Source: Aequorivita soesokkakensis
GTDB lineage: Bacteria; Bacteroidota; Bacteroidia; Flavobacteriales; Flavobacteriaceae
Reading direction: 5' to 3'
Length of the DNA stretch: 64,000 bases
Assembly (NCBI RefSeq): GCF_001641085.1
Contig: NZ_LXIE01000050.1
Coordinates: 124,001-188,000, forward strand
The notes beneath the pieces were generated by a model. That model worked only from the letters and a program-made list of their open reading frames with translations. It had not been told where the DNA came from and did not search any database. The position numbers and the translations under genes are program-made. Within the stretch, counting starts at the first letter, position 1; each line of letters opens with the position of its first letter. Shown here piece after piece: positions 18,008 through 27,071 of this stretch.

Positions 18008-19255
18008 CTATTCTTTTATAACCGTATGGGATCGGCGACCATTGTTGGTCTGAAAATTTATTAAATAAGTACCTGCAGCGTATGGAAAGTCAAAAGAATA
18101 ATGCTTTGTGCCTGCTGCGGCAATTCTGTCGCGCATTAAGCTTTCTAAACGTTTTCCGGTCATATCATAAACTTCAATCAACAGATTGTCAATATGCGTA
18201 AAGTCTATAGAAATGTTCAGCTTTTCTTTTATGGGCATTGGGGCAATTGTTATTGAAATATCTTCGCTGCGTTCATCGGAAAAATCACTAACCGAAAGTT
18301 CGTCTTCAAATTTATAGATAGTTTCCCCCGAGGCATATCCAAAGTGGTCATTAAAGATTAAAAACCTGTTTAGGTTAAAGCCAAGCCCTATATCTGTCCA
18401 AGTATTTCCTCCATCGGTGGTTTCATAAAAACCGCTGTTGTGGCCGCCCATCCAACCATGTGTAGGGCTAACAAAGCCAATACCCTGCACGCTTGGGTCG
18501 GGAAAGTTTTTTTCTTCCCAAGTAGCGCCGGAATCGAATGACTTGATTAATTTTCCTTGAAATCCCGATTCCACGGAACCGTAAATAAAAGTATTGTTTT
18601 CCATTAACTGTAGTTTCCACACATATTCCCCAGCATTCCCTGAATTATAGATTTCTTCCCAGTTTTCACCTCCATCCTCGGTTCTAAGGATAATTCCACC
18701 ATCTTCATTTTGCCCCGAGGCATAGCCAAATTGCTCGTCAACAAAAAGAACCTCTACTAGCGCAGTTGCATAATCGCTCATATCTGTATATTCCCAAGAA
18801 ACGCCTGCGTCTGTGCTTTTAATAAAATAGGCTGGCGTAAACCAAGCGCCACAGCCATATACGGTGTTTTCTCCTACGGCATCAATACCACAGATGGCAT
18901 CGGGATTGGTGGACATAAATACTTCCTGCCAATTTTCGCCTCCATCTGCAGTTCTGTAGAAAACCCCGTCAAGGGTTCCCAAAAGGCCTATATTTTCATC
19001 AATAAACTCAATATTTCGAAAGTAGGAGAATAGTTCCAATTGTTGCTCCCAGGTTTGTCCTCCATCAGTAGTTTTAAATACCAAGCCCGAAGGTCCGTTT
19101 GCAGCCCAACCCAATTGTTCGTTTAGAAAAAATATATCGTCAAATCTTCCGAGTCCACTTGGCGCATTGTCCAAAGCTTTCCAAGTTGGTTGAGCGGCTG
19201 TGAAGAATGATATTGTTGAAAAAGCTATAAGTGTAAGAAGGATTCTAATTTTCAT
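18008..19255 (-). CDS. T9SS-exported YCF48/BNR-like beta-propeller protein
   Basis: 415 residues: signal peptide (1-21), then about six blades of the type VFKTTDGGQTWEQQ, FYRTADGGENWQEV, ILRTEDGGENWEEI and FYETTDGGNTWTDI, and a T9SS type A sorting domain from about residue 335 (PMPIKEKLNISIDF to SHTVIKE). The xTxDGGxxW repeat is the hallmark of YCF48/photosystem-II-assembly-like and sialidase Asp-box propellers. No sialidase catalytic residues were recognised, so a binding role outside the cell is more likely than glycosidase activity. Single gene, with 85 bp to the next gene upstream. Confidence 0.85.
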   Translation of the reverse strand: MKIRILLTLIAFSTISFFTAAQPTWKALDNAPSGLGRFDDIFFLNEQLGWAANGPSGLVFKTTDGGQTWEQQLELFSYFRNIEFIDENIGLLGTLDGVFYRTADGGENWQEVFMSTNPDAICGIDAVGENTVYGCGAWFTPAYFIKSTDAGVSWEYTDMSDYATALVEVLFVDEQFGYASGQNEDGGIILRTEDGGENWEEIYNSGNAGEYVWKLQLMENNTFIYGSVESGFQGKLIKSFDSGATWEEKNFPDPSVQGIGFVSPTHGWMGGHNSGFYETTDGGNTWTDIGLGFNLNRFLIFNDHFGYASGETIYKFEDELSVSDFSDERSEDISITIAPMPIKEKLNISIDFTHIDNLLIEVYDMTGKRLESLMRDRIAAAGTKHYSFDFPYAAGTYLINFQTNNGRRSHTVIKE

Positions 19256-19341
19256 AATCTTTATTTTCTAATGCGAAAAATACAAGTTTATTTTTAATTA
19301 GTAAATATAGCATACAATACCAATTAGAATATTAAACCATT

Positions 19342-20160
19342 TCAAAGTATTGCAACAATCCGCAGTGGGCCGCCGCTACCCCCTTTAATTTTCATGGGCA
19401 GGGCAATTACGGAAAAACCTTTAATGGGGAGTTTATCAAGATTCGTTACATTTTCAAAAGCGGGGATGTTTTTGGAAAGCAAGGTTACATGGCTCTCAAA
19501 AAGCTTCGATTGGCCAAAATCTATGCTCGGCGTGTCCAAACCAATGGCATGGATGTTCCTATTGTTTACCAACCATTTTGCAGCCTCTGGGGAAAGACCG
19601 GGAAAATGTAGCTTTGCCACGGCATCGGGCCCGCGCTCGTCTGTTCCCAGATATTTTATTTTGTCGGGATAGAATGTGGAATATCCGGTTTCAAGCAAGA
19701 CAATACTGCCGTCGGGAATTTTGCCGTTTGTATTTTCCCAATCTGTAAAATCTTCAACGCTTATCAGGTAATCCGGGTTTTTTAGTGCCTTTTCGGAAAC
19801 AACTATTTTTATGGCAGATCCTATCAAATTTTCAAGGGGAATTTCATCTACGGTTTGGGCGTTTTTGGCAAAATGTATAGGAGCGTCAATATGGGTGCCG
19901 CCGTGTTCCGCTGTGGTAAAATTGTTTGCGGAATAGAAAAACCCATTATCGGTATCGCCATAGGCTACGGTGTCTAATTCAAATTCCTTGGCGGTAACCC
20001 AATAAATAGACTCTCTTGAAAAAGTATGCGTTAGGTCTATTATCTTTCCATTTGGAAAAGGTTTTGGACCTTCTTCAGAAACTATATTCTTTACTGTCGA
20101 ATTATTTTGACAGCCCAAAACAAGGAGAGCGATGGTTATAAAAAGCAATATGTTTTTCAT
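19342..20160 (-). CDS. cyclase-family (kynurenine formamidase-like) lipoprotein
   Basis: 272 residues with a lipobox at Cys17 (LLVLGC). HGGTHIDAPIHF (residues 86-97) is the metal-binding HxGTHxDxPxHF signature of the cyclase family (PF04199), and ALPMKIKGGSGGPLRIVAIL at the end is typical too. Members hydrolyse N-formylkynurenine, isatin or similar cyclic or formylated amides using a divalent metal. The substrate here is unknown, and a lipoprotein form suggests a periplasmic one. It begins 46 bp after the caspase operon on the same strand and could be read through from it, though nothing functional ties it to that operon. Confidence 0.83.
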   Translation of the reverse strand: MKNILLFITIALLVLGCQNNSTVKNIVSEEGPKPFPNGKIIDLTHTFSRESIYWVTAKEFELDTVAYGDTDNGFFYSANNFTTAEHGGTHIDAPIHFAKNAQTVDEIPLENLIGSAIKIVVSEKALKNPDYLISVEDFTDWENTNGKIPDGSIVLLETGYSTFYPDKIKYLGTDERGPDAVAKLHFPGLSPEAAKWLVNNRNIHAIGLDTPSIDFGQSKLFESHVTLLSKNIPAFENVTNLDKLPIKGFSVIALPMKIKGGSGGPLRIVAIL

Positions 20161-20206
20161 AATGGATGACTTATTTCTAGGGTTAAATTAATGCTGCGGT
20201 AGCTAT

Positions 20207-21802
20207 TTATTCCAATTCCCGGGTTTCAACGGACAGTTCAATCAAAATGCGCATCACCGTATTTTTGGAAATACCCAGTCTTTCAGAAATAGCGATCATA
20301 CTTAAATCACTTTCCTCTCTTATTATTTCAGCAACTGAACTTTTTAGCCAACTATCCTCCAAATGTGGGTTGTCGGCATTTGAAATTTTTGACAATACCT
20401 CGGCTTCCAACAATTCATTTAATTTTGAGTCAAAATACTTTTCCTCAAATGGACTGTCGGGTTTCATAGGGGAGCCGCCCGAACGCGTGGGCCCTTCAGT
20501 GGCTGTTGACGGATCTATTGAAGCACTTTTTTCCTTCATAAAATCCTTTACGTTTTTATCATGGCTTGACTTGAGCGTATTGATTTTTTTAAAATCTACA
20601 GGCTTGAAAGTGGTATAGGGAGAGTCGTAAAACAGGTTTTCTGATATATAATCATTCATGGATAAAATGGGAATTAGCTTGTCATCCAATAACGATTCCT
20701 GTAAAATGGCTTCAAAACCAATTCTAAACATGGGCGGGTTGGGGATTGTAAAATGTTTTGCGTCCCTACTTCGAACGTGTGAGTTTAAAATCACTTCAAG
20801 CGCTATTAAATCTGGTGCTTCGGTGTTGTCTTTAAGAATTACGTTCTTAATATTGTTTACCATAATATTAAAAAGCGAATCATTTTTATGGCTATCCCCT
20901 TTAAGATATAGGTAACTGCACAAAAGTCCTAACATAGGCGATTCAAACTTGTTGCGCGCCGCGATATTGATGGTGTTTCCCTCTAAGGAATAATCATTGT
21001 TTTGCAGCGCATCCAGAAGAGTGTCAATATATTTATGGTCAAAGCTATCAGGTATAAATCTTCTTTCCGGCGATAAAAAGGTTCTAATGGAACCAAATTG
21101 CGGTTCCCTCGCAAGCATCATAAAGAACTGGGTGTGCCAGTCCTTAAAAACATATATGGGTATTTGTCTGGCATCTTTCCCACTGTAGATTAAATAATAA
21201 AGCCCATTGGGAAGCATCATATTAAAAGCCAACCAGCCAAAATCTAGATCGAAAGCGACCTTTGATTTATCATTGAAATCATAGATTAAATATCCCGTTT
21301 CATCCACCAGTTTAAATTGAAAGAGAATGGGGGAATCTGTCTGCTGTTTGTAAATATCATACATTTCCCTGGAAGAAAATCTCAAAAAGATGTAAAGGGA
21401 ATTATTTTCCAGGCTATTTGATTCTACGGGATTGGTGCCTACTTGGCTATGGTCTATGGAAGGATAAGTGTAATATTCGTGCGAAGATCCGTAGGCTTCC
21501 CCTAAGGTTGCGGCCGTAAATTGGGTGGGCGGGCTTATTACTATTGTTGATGCAGAAACACCCCATTCATTGGGACTGCCCACAAAAAAATTCTTATCAG
21601 TGTCCAAAAAGAACACCTCATCTTGAACGGCTCCATTTAAGGTAACCCGTAATTTATAGATGCCTGGGTATTGCTTAAAATAAATATCCACTAAATCGCT
21701 TCTGGATTCTGGAGCTATTGTACGGTTGTTGCTATCAAACAATTCAATGGTGATTAGATACGTATAATTAGCGGATACTGTTATTTTTATAAGATGTTCC
21801 AT
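20207..21802 (-). CDS. unrecognised 531-residue protein with C-terminal HTH (third gene of caspase operon)
   Basis: I do not recognise this family. Residues 1-230 are beta-rich, with repeating strand patterns suggesting two Ig-like or beta-sandwich modules (YLITIELFDSNNR, YKLRVTLNG, FQFKLVDETGYLIYDF). The middle (about 240-400) looks helical. A low-complexity linker with STATEGPTRSGGSPMKPDSP follows near 433-452. The last 35 residues read SMIAISERLGISKNTVMRIL, a convincing helix-turn-helix. No signal peptide or membrane segment, so it is cytosolic. It starts 3 bp after the caspase gene and the coupling is very tight. It may sense a signal or bind DNA to control the operon, but this is inference. 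Confidence 0.75.
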   Translation of the reverse strand: MEHLIKITVSANYTYLITIELFDSNNRTIAPESRSDLVDIYFKQYPGIYKLRVTLNGAVQDEVFFLDTDKNFFVGSPNEWGVSASTIVISPPTQFTAATLGEAYGSSHEYYTYPSIDHSQVGTNPVESNSLENNSLYIFLRFSSREMYDIYKQQTDSPILFQFKLVDETGYLIYDFNDKSKVAFDLDFGWLAFNMMLPNGLYYLIYSGKDARQIPIYVFKDWHTQFFMMLAREPQFGSIRTFLSPERRFIPDSFDHKYIDTLLDALQNNDYSLEGNTINIAARNKFESPMLGLLCSYLYLKGDSHKNDSLFNIMVNNIKNVILKDNTEAPDLIALEVILNSHVRSRDAKHFTIPNPPMFRIGFEAILQESLLDDKLIPILSMNDYISENLFYDSPYTTFKPVDFKKINTLKSSHDKNVKDFMKEKSASIDPSTATEGPTRSGGSPMKPDSPFEEKYFDSKLNELLEAEVLSKISNADNPHLEDSWLKSSVAEIIREESDLSMIAISERLGISKNTVMRILIELSVETRELE

Positions 21803-21805
21803 TTT

Positions 21806-22876
21806 CTATAAAAATTTAAAGTTTTGGTCCTTTCCGTTTGCGAGCACCTTAAACAGCAACACTTTTGAAGTGTCCTTCTCTTTTATAAAGTAATCGCCCG
21901 GAAGCAATTTTATAGCAATGGTTTCAGAATCCATCGGATTAAAGATCTTTTCCAGCCCTTTGTTACTAAACAGTTCAATTTCATTTTTAATACTGCTAGC
22001 TATCTGTATAGTGCAATCCACTTCCCCGGTTATTACGTTCAATTGGAACAAAGGGATGTTGGCGCCAAAGGTGTGTTTTATCTGGGGGGTTTGTTTATAG
22101 CCGTGCTTATTTGCCAAGGGCGGAATTTGTTGCTGTAAATAATCCCTCAAACGGTCTGCGTTTATTATGCCTTGTTCATCGGCAGCCCCACCCTGTAGTG
22201 CTTCTAATAATACCTTGGTAAAAACACCTCTTTTTTCGGCACGGGTCAGGGAATCCACATCGGTTAAATCAACTGGGTTTGCATTGGAAATAACGTCCAC
22301 CTCAAATGATTGGTCTTGATAGAGGGTTGCATAGGCAGTAAAAACATTGGTAGCCCCAACAGTGTCTCCTGAAAAGGAAGTATCAAATGTAGGCTGCAAT
22401 GGCTGCACATTTATTTTTGTATTTCGGCAGCAATCCATTAAAAAAATAATCTCCTTAAAAGCACCATACCGAACAAGCACATCTTCATATTTGGAAGAGG
22501 AAAGAGCGGTATTCCTTCTGGTATCAGACCATTTAGACAGACATAATGCGGTGTTTTTTTCATCAAACTGAACCCCGAGACCGTGTCCCGCAAAATAAAA
22601 ATACAACCGCCTACAGCCCTCTGGATTTTTAACAGCCTCGTCCAAAATAGCAACGGCAGCTTCGTCAATCTGGTCCTGTATGGGGTTTAAGGGAGTTTCT
22701 GTGGAAGTTATTTTAAAACAATTTGCTTCGGGAATATTGCCGCCCTTGGGGTCCAAGACCCACTTTTCAAAAGCATTGGCATCGTTAATAGCACCGTGTA
22801 GGGTTCTCAAGCCCCTATTTTCAACAGGCGTATAATTATTGATCCCAATTATTAAGGCAAAGTCTTGATCCATCAT
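21806..22876 (-). CDS. caspase-like (peptidase C14) protease
   Basis: 356 residues. Residues 1-230 fit the caspase/metacaspase p20 fold: FALIIGINNY at strand 1, LHGAINDANAFEKWV, the catalytic His98 in YFYFAGHGLG, and IIFLMDCCRN with the catalytic Cys most likely Cys150. Residues 215-270 (FTKVLLEALQGGAADEQGIINADRLRDYL) match the end of the domain. The final 80 residues form a small beta domain (LLPGDYFIKEKD) resembling a PEGA-like module. The enzyme is expected to cut after basic or acidic residues once activated. It lies 4 bp after the hydrolase gene and 3 bp before the 531-residue gene. There is no signal peptide. Prokaryotic C14 proteases are often effectors of cell death or defence, and the target here is unknown. 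Confidence 0.9.
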   Translation of the reverse strand: MMDQDFALIIGINNYTPVENRGLRTLHGAINDANAFEKWVLDPKGGNIPEANCFKITSTETPLNPIQDQIDEAAVAILDEAVKNPEGCRRLYFYFAGHGLGVQFDEKNTALCLSKWSDTRRNTALSSSKYEDVLVRYGAFKEIIFLMDCCRNTKINVQPLQPTFDTSFSGDTVGATNVFTAYATLYQDQSFEVDVISNANPVDLTDVDSLTRAEKRGVFTKVLLEALQGGAADEQGIINADRLRDYLQQQIPPLANKHGYKQTPQIKHTFGANIPLFQLNVITGEVDCTIQIASSIKNEIELFSNKGLEKIFNPMDSETIAIKLLPGDYFIKEKDTSKVLLFKVLANGKDQNFKFL

Positions 22877-22880
22877 GGGC

Positions 22881-24329
22881 TTATTTTAAAAAGTGCAATA
22901 CGCTTTTAATGGTGGCAGGGTCGTCGTCAAAGCCACCGTGACTAAGGGATTCCGTTTGTAGGCCAATGGCCGAGCCAACATCGCTTTTAGAATAGACCAC
23001 ACTGTTTTCAATATTGGATAAATACGCAATAACCGCTTTTAGTTCCACCGCTTCATGATAGGGTTTTTCCGAAAGAAGATAACGTTCCATTCCCAAAATA
23101 TAACTGTCGTAATCTTTCCCCTCATTCTCCAATATTCCGGAAATTAAGTAGAGCAACGAATGGGTATAAAAATAAGGAACCATCCGGTCCTTCTTTTCAA
23201 AGGCGTCTGCCATAGTATACATTTTGAACTCTTTAAACTTGCTGGAATTCGCAATGAGCTTTTCAACAAACAAATCCACCCTACAGGCGGGAGCCATAAA
23301 GGCGATTTTGTTATAAGTAAAGTTGCTGTCCCTCTCAACGGTAGCTTGCAGCAGATTGCAGATAGCAATTGAGCCTGCACTGTGCCCCACCAAATTTATC
23401 TGCACCTCTGGGAATTGTTTTTTGTGGGCTATCAGTTTTTCCAACACATAGGTCCCCGCAAACATATTTAGATTAGACCGCAAGGCGTTATCGCCCCACA
23501 TATCCTGGCTTTTCACCTTCATTTCGTTCCACACCCAAGCGCCAACTTCGGCTATGTAAAGTTTCCGAAGAATTTCCTCTATAATGGTTGGATAAAAACC
23601 GTGATCGCGTTTTGTGATAAAACGTTTAATAACCTTAAAGGCAATTTGGGCCACACTTTTAATAAAGAGTGCCGAAGAGATAATACCACGCCCACCTATA
23701 TTTTCCTCAGTTTGGTCCTGCCCTGTAAATTTGTGCTTTTCAATGGCCTGCATAAACTCATAGTCCGGTTCTATCAACTGCCTGAACTCAGCTTGCAGTT
23801 CAAGCTCATACCTGTGCTCGTTGTCTGGCAGGGCGGTTATAGCTGCTGGCCCTCTGTTGTTTTTATCGAGAAAATCTTGGTCAAAATTTTCAAAGGGAAC
23901 TTCCTTGTTTAATTCGTTTTCAATAACTGCATCTGGCAAGGATTGCCCTGCACCCCTTCCGTCGGCAAAATCGAAGCCCAGTTTTTCCGATAGCTTTTTC
24001 ACCAACACCTTCACTAATTTATTAAAGATTTCGGTACTTGCAATTTTGGAAATGTTTGCCTTTAGGGTTTCTGAAAAGCCAGTTTCCCATACAAAACAAA
24101 GGGGCGCATGGTTATCATTCTTAAAATGGGTAGCCATTTTAAGGGCGGTTTCAATACCGGCCTCCTCATTTACCAGGCCTCCGTGAAAAAAGATGGTTAT
24201 TTTTTCAGGCTTGTCTGCTCGAAATTTTTGGAATATTTCATCAATATCCTGGGTAGTAGTTTGGTATTTTCCCGAGGGTCTAAAGGTGCCGTGCGGCCCA
24301 ACATTAACTACGAATTCTTTTAGTTCCAT
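22881..24329 (-). CDS. alpha/beta-hydrolase (lipase/esterase-like), first gene of caspase operon
   Basis: 482 residues with no signal peptide. Strand-loop ITIFFHGGLVNE (about 44-55) supplies an oxyanion hole, and INLVGHSAGSIAICNLL contains the nucleophile elbow GHSAG with Ser317. A long helical insertion (about 90-280) separates them. A His in the C-terminal third (for example in FYTHSLLYL) could complete the triad. The fold resembles cytosolic lipases or serine esterases of uncertain substrate. It opens a three-gene operon with the caspase and HTH protein genes. A 282-bp gap separates it from the divergent OmpA gene and should contain the promoter. One hypothesis is that the hydrolase attacks membrane lipid or is cut and activated by the caspase. 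Confidence 0.8.
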   Translation of the reverse strand: MELKEFVVNVGPHGTFRPSGKYQTTTQDIDEIFQKFRADKPEKITIFFHGGLVNEEAGIETALKMATHFKNDNHAPLCFVWETGFSETLKANISKIASTEIFNKLVKVLVKKLSEKLGFDFADGRGAGQSLPDAVIENELNKEVPFENFDQDFLDKNNRGPAAITALPDNEHRYELELQAEFRQLIEPDYEFMQAIEKHKFTGQDQTEENIGGRGIISSALFIKSVAQIAFKVIKRFITKRDHGFYPTIIEEILRKLYIAEVGAWVWNEMKVKSQDMWGDNALRSNLNMFAGTYVLEKLIAHKKQFPEVQINLVGHSAGSIAICNLLQATVERDSNFTYNKIAFMAPACRVDLFVEKLIANSSKFKEFKMYTMADAFEKKDRMVPYFYTHSLLYLISGILENEGKDYDSYILGMERYLLSEKPYHEAVELKAVIAYLSNIENSVVYSKSDVGSAIGLQTESLSHGGFDDDPATIKSVLHFLK

Positions 24330-24611
24330 GTTTAAAAGGGATTAAGAAAGTTTGTATTTGCGGGGGAGGGAACTCAAATATATGAATTTTTTGTAACTAA
24401 TTCATTGGATTGGTGTTACAGTTATAGGTTGTGGGTTTATGAAGTATCTAGTCAAAAAGCGGATTCCTTTTGGTAAAGTTTAAAGTTGAAAGCTTAAATT
24501 TTAAAGTATAAAGTTGAAAGTATTTTAGTCTTTAGCCTAAAGTTTACAGCCTACAGCCTTGATACTGTTTCGTTAATAAAAATTAATTATTTTAGTGGAA
24601 ACATTCCACAG

Positions 24612-26033
24612 ATGAAAAACTTAACGTTTAGTGTGCTCACATTCTTCGTATTGGCACTGACTTTTTCTTGCCAAGAAACCAAAGAGAAAAAAACAGATAC
24701 AACTGTGGATGTTACAAATGCCGATAAAGGCACGGAAACGGCAAATAGCAATGCAACTTCAAATAAAGATAACGAAGAAAGCAGCGCTGAAAAAGTAGGT
24801 GATTCCTCCCTAACAGCGCAATATTTTTACACAACTACCGGGAATAAAGCGGCCATACAAATACGCGTAGGCGATGTAGACAACCTTGGCTTTGGCTGGG
24901 ATAAGGGGTTTGATCCATTTTGTGGTCAAAATACAAGAAGGCACAGATTTCCTTGGCCGGTAGATAAAAAGGACCATTTGGGTACTGATCGCATTATGGT
25001 GGTAAGTAGTTATCAATCCGGGAAAAAGGATGGTTATACCTCCACGACATCAAAACCGAATAACACTCCAGTGCCGATAAAAATGGACTATAAAAAACCC
25101 ACAGTGACCATTAACGAAGTGGTTTTACAATTGATGCTGGATGATTTTCAGGCTCCTGTTTGGAAAACCTCATTTCAGTTTTACATCAATGACAAACGGC
25201 TTACTTATATAGAGCCCATTCTAAACAATTTAAACCAGACGGGTCCTGTGGGCAAATTGGTGCAAGTTGGCATTTTGCCCGAAGACCTTTATTTGTTTAA
25301 GGAAGGGGCTATAAATATTATGATAGACGACCCCGTAACGGGAGCAGGAGATGGTTTTGCCATAGATTTTGTTCAAGTTTTAATAAACCCCAAGGAAGAA
25401 TACAATTGTACGGGCAGTATTAAAGGCGTGGTAAAAGACGAACAAAACAAGCTGCTAAAAGATGTTTTGGTTTCTGCCAATGGGTTAAAGGAAAACCTTA
25501 CAAAAGAAGATGGCACCTTTAATCTGGAAGGAGTGCCCGTGGGAATGATAAACGTTAGCGCCGGCAAAAAAGGCTACGAAACCGAAAACGTAAATTTTGA
25601 ACTGAAGCGTGATGAAACAAAGCAGCTAACCATTATTCTAAAGATAAAAGAGGCAGAGTCTGAAAACTATTTAGACGAAGAAATAAAGGAAAAAGGCTTC
25701 GTGAATTTGTACGGAATCTTATTTGATACGGGCAAGGATGTTCCCAAGCAAGAATCGCATGCAACCTTGGAACAATTAGGAAATTTTATTAAGAACAACC
25801 CTAATTTAAAATTAGAGATAATAGGCCATACCGACTCTGAAGGCGATGATGCATACAATAAGGATTTATCGCAACGCAGGGCAAAAGGAGTTTTAAACTG
25901 GCTTCAAGAAAAGAAAATTAATGTGTTGAACATCCAAACACAGGGAATGGGAGAGTCCAGTCCTGTAGCCAGCAACAAAACCGAATCAGGCAAAGCGCTA
26001 AACAGACGTGTGGAGATTAAGGTAGTTGAATAA
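24612..26033 (+). CDS. OmpA-family lipoprotein with carboxypeptidase-regulatory-like domain
   Basis: 473 residues. Lipobox at Cys20 (LALTFSC), a charged linker (about 25-65), a beta-rich region of unknown fold (70-260), a carboxypeptidase-regulatory-like domain (about 265-350, GVVKDEQNKLLKDVLVSANG) and an OmpA/MotB peptidoglycan-binding domain (about 365-473, IIGHTDSEGDDAYNKDLSQR and LNRRVEIKV). It probably tethers the outer membrane to peptidoglycan. Divergent from the caspase operon; the shared 282-bp gap holds short AAAGTT/AAAGTAT direct repeats and no clear gene. Confidence 0.9.
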   Translation: MKNLTFSVLTFFVLALTFSCQETKEKKTDTTVDVTNADKGTETANSNATSNKDNEESSAEKVGDSSLTAQYFYTTTGNKAAIQIRVGDVDNLGFGWDKGFDPFCGQNTRRHRFPWPVDKKDHLGTDRIMVVSSYQSGKKDGYTSTTSKPNNTPVPIKMDYKKPTVTINEVVLQLMLDDFQAPVWKTSFQFYINDKRLTYIEPILNNLNQTGPVGKLVQVGILPEDLYLFKEGAINIMIDDPVTGAGDGFAIDFVQVLINPKEEYNCTGSIKGVVKDEQNKLLKDVLVSANGLKENLTKEDGTFNLEGVPVGMINVSAGKKGYETENVNFELKRDETKQLTIILKIKEAESENYLDEEIKEKGFVNLYGILFDTGKDVPKQESHATLEQLGNFIKNNPNLKLEIIGHTDSEGDDAYNKDLSQRRAKGVLNWLQEKKINVLNIQTQGMGESSPVASNKTESGKALNRRVEIKVVE

Positions 26034-26128
26034 GGGTATTACTTTGTCGCTATTAGCTCTTGGCGCTTCGCTAATTCCTCATCGCTAAGCGCTTCCTTGT
26101 ATTCAATTCGGCAAACGCAAAAGCTAAA

Positions 26129-26215
26129 TTACTTAGACCGTTCCTGTATATAGCTTATAACAAACAGCGCCAAAAACAAAACAACGGTGGCAACAAATAG
26201 ATTTCCTACACCCAT
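26129..26215 (-). CDS. possible 28-residue single-membrane-pass peptide
   Basis: A short frame in a 336-bp gap. It encodes MGVGNLFVATVVLFLALFVI followed by SYIQERSK: a hydrophobic helix of about 18 residues and a polar, charged tail, which is the look of a bona fide small membrane protein. There is no Shine-Dalgarno, as is normal in this phylum. The rest of the gap holds AT-rich repeats (AATAAACAATGAACAATAAAC). No homology evidence; I infer it only from the pattern. Confidence 0.35.
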   Translation of the reverse strand: MGVGNLFVATVVLFLALFVISYIQERSK

Positions 26216-26369
26216 AATAAAACGGTTTTAAAGATTTGAAAAAGTAAAGATAATGAATTGGAAGAAATGTTGAGGTGTTGATTTATTGAATTGTTAATTG
26301 GCTCTTGGCTCTTTTTGAGTTCTTTCTACCTTCCCGTAAACAATAAACAATGAACAATAAACAATCCAA

Positions 26370-27071
26370 CTAACAAATCAACAACAACCGCCGTTCCCCT
26401 GCTTTTTCCATAGGGGCACGGTGCACGCACGGTAGCACCTTACTTTCTGGATAATCCACAGCCAACCGCCATAAATTGCCAACCCCTAAGTTGATGGGCT
26501 GTGCATTTGGGGTGGCTTGGTAGTGTAAGTCAAAAAAGTATTCCTTTAAAAAGGCTTCAAAACCTGCGCCTTCTTCGCCATCGTATAATACTTTGAGTTC
26601 AGCGCGTATTTCGGGAACAAGCACTTTTTGAATGGCTTGCGAATTTGGAAGGATATCACTTGCCGCACCGTAATACGTGCATAAAAAAGTAGATGTTGGT
26701 ATAGGCGACCTATCTACGTGATAAGAATAAACATCCGTGGGAAGCAACGGAAAATCCGCATCCCGCTCATAATGATTAATCACATTTAGAACGGGTGCTG
26801 CCCCATAGGCTTCCAATAGTTTCAAGTCGTTTAAAAGTACCTCCCGAGCAAGCCTTCCTTGTTCACTCAACTGAAGTTCCAGCAGTTTCTTTGGAGGAAT
26901 GGTCGCCATAGTTCCAGCACAGACTAGCTTATTGGCAATTTCAGAAAAATCCCCTATCAACTTACGGTGCCAACAAATTGCATTTATTTCCCCCAGAAAT
27001 GGAGCAGCCAATAGCGCTTCAAAACTTGTGACTTCTTCAATTTGAGATGGAGCAGAGGAAGGGTTTTTCAT
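26370..27071 (-). CDS. DUF1826-like protein
   Basis: 233 residues, cytosolic, with no signal peptide. The segments YHVDRSPIPTSTFLCTYYGA (about residues 122-141) and CVHRAPMEKAGERRLLLIC at the C-terminus recall DUF1826 proteins. In proteobacteria these often sit beside COG0523 GTPases in zinc-responsive (Zur) clusters, but no such genes are present here. Conserved His, Cys and Asp residues could bind a metal, which is inference. It stands alone and faces the 850-bp gap upstream of the sensor kinase gene. Confidence 0.6.
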   Translation of the reverse strand: MKNPSSAPSQIEEVTSFEALLAAPFLGEINAICWHRKLIGDFSEIANKLVCAGTMATIPPKKLLELQLSEQGRLAREVLLNDLKLLEAYGAAPVLNVINHYERDADFPLLPTDVYSYHVDRSPIPTSTFLCTYYGAASDILPNSQAIQKVLVPEIRAELKVLYDGEEGAGFEAFLKEYFFDLHYQATPNAQPINLGVGNLWRLAVDYPESKVLPCVHRAPMEKAGERRLLLIC

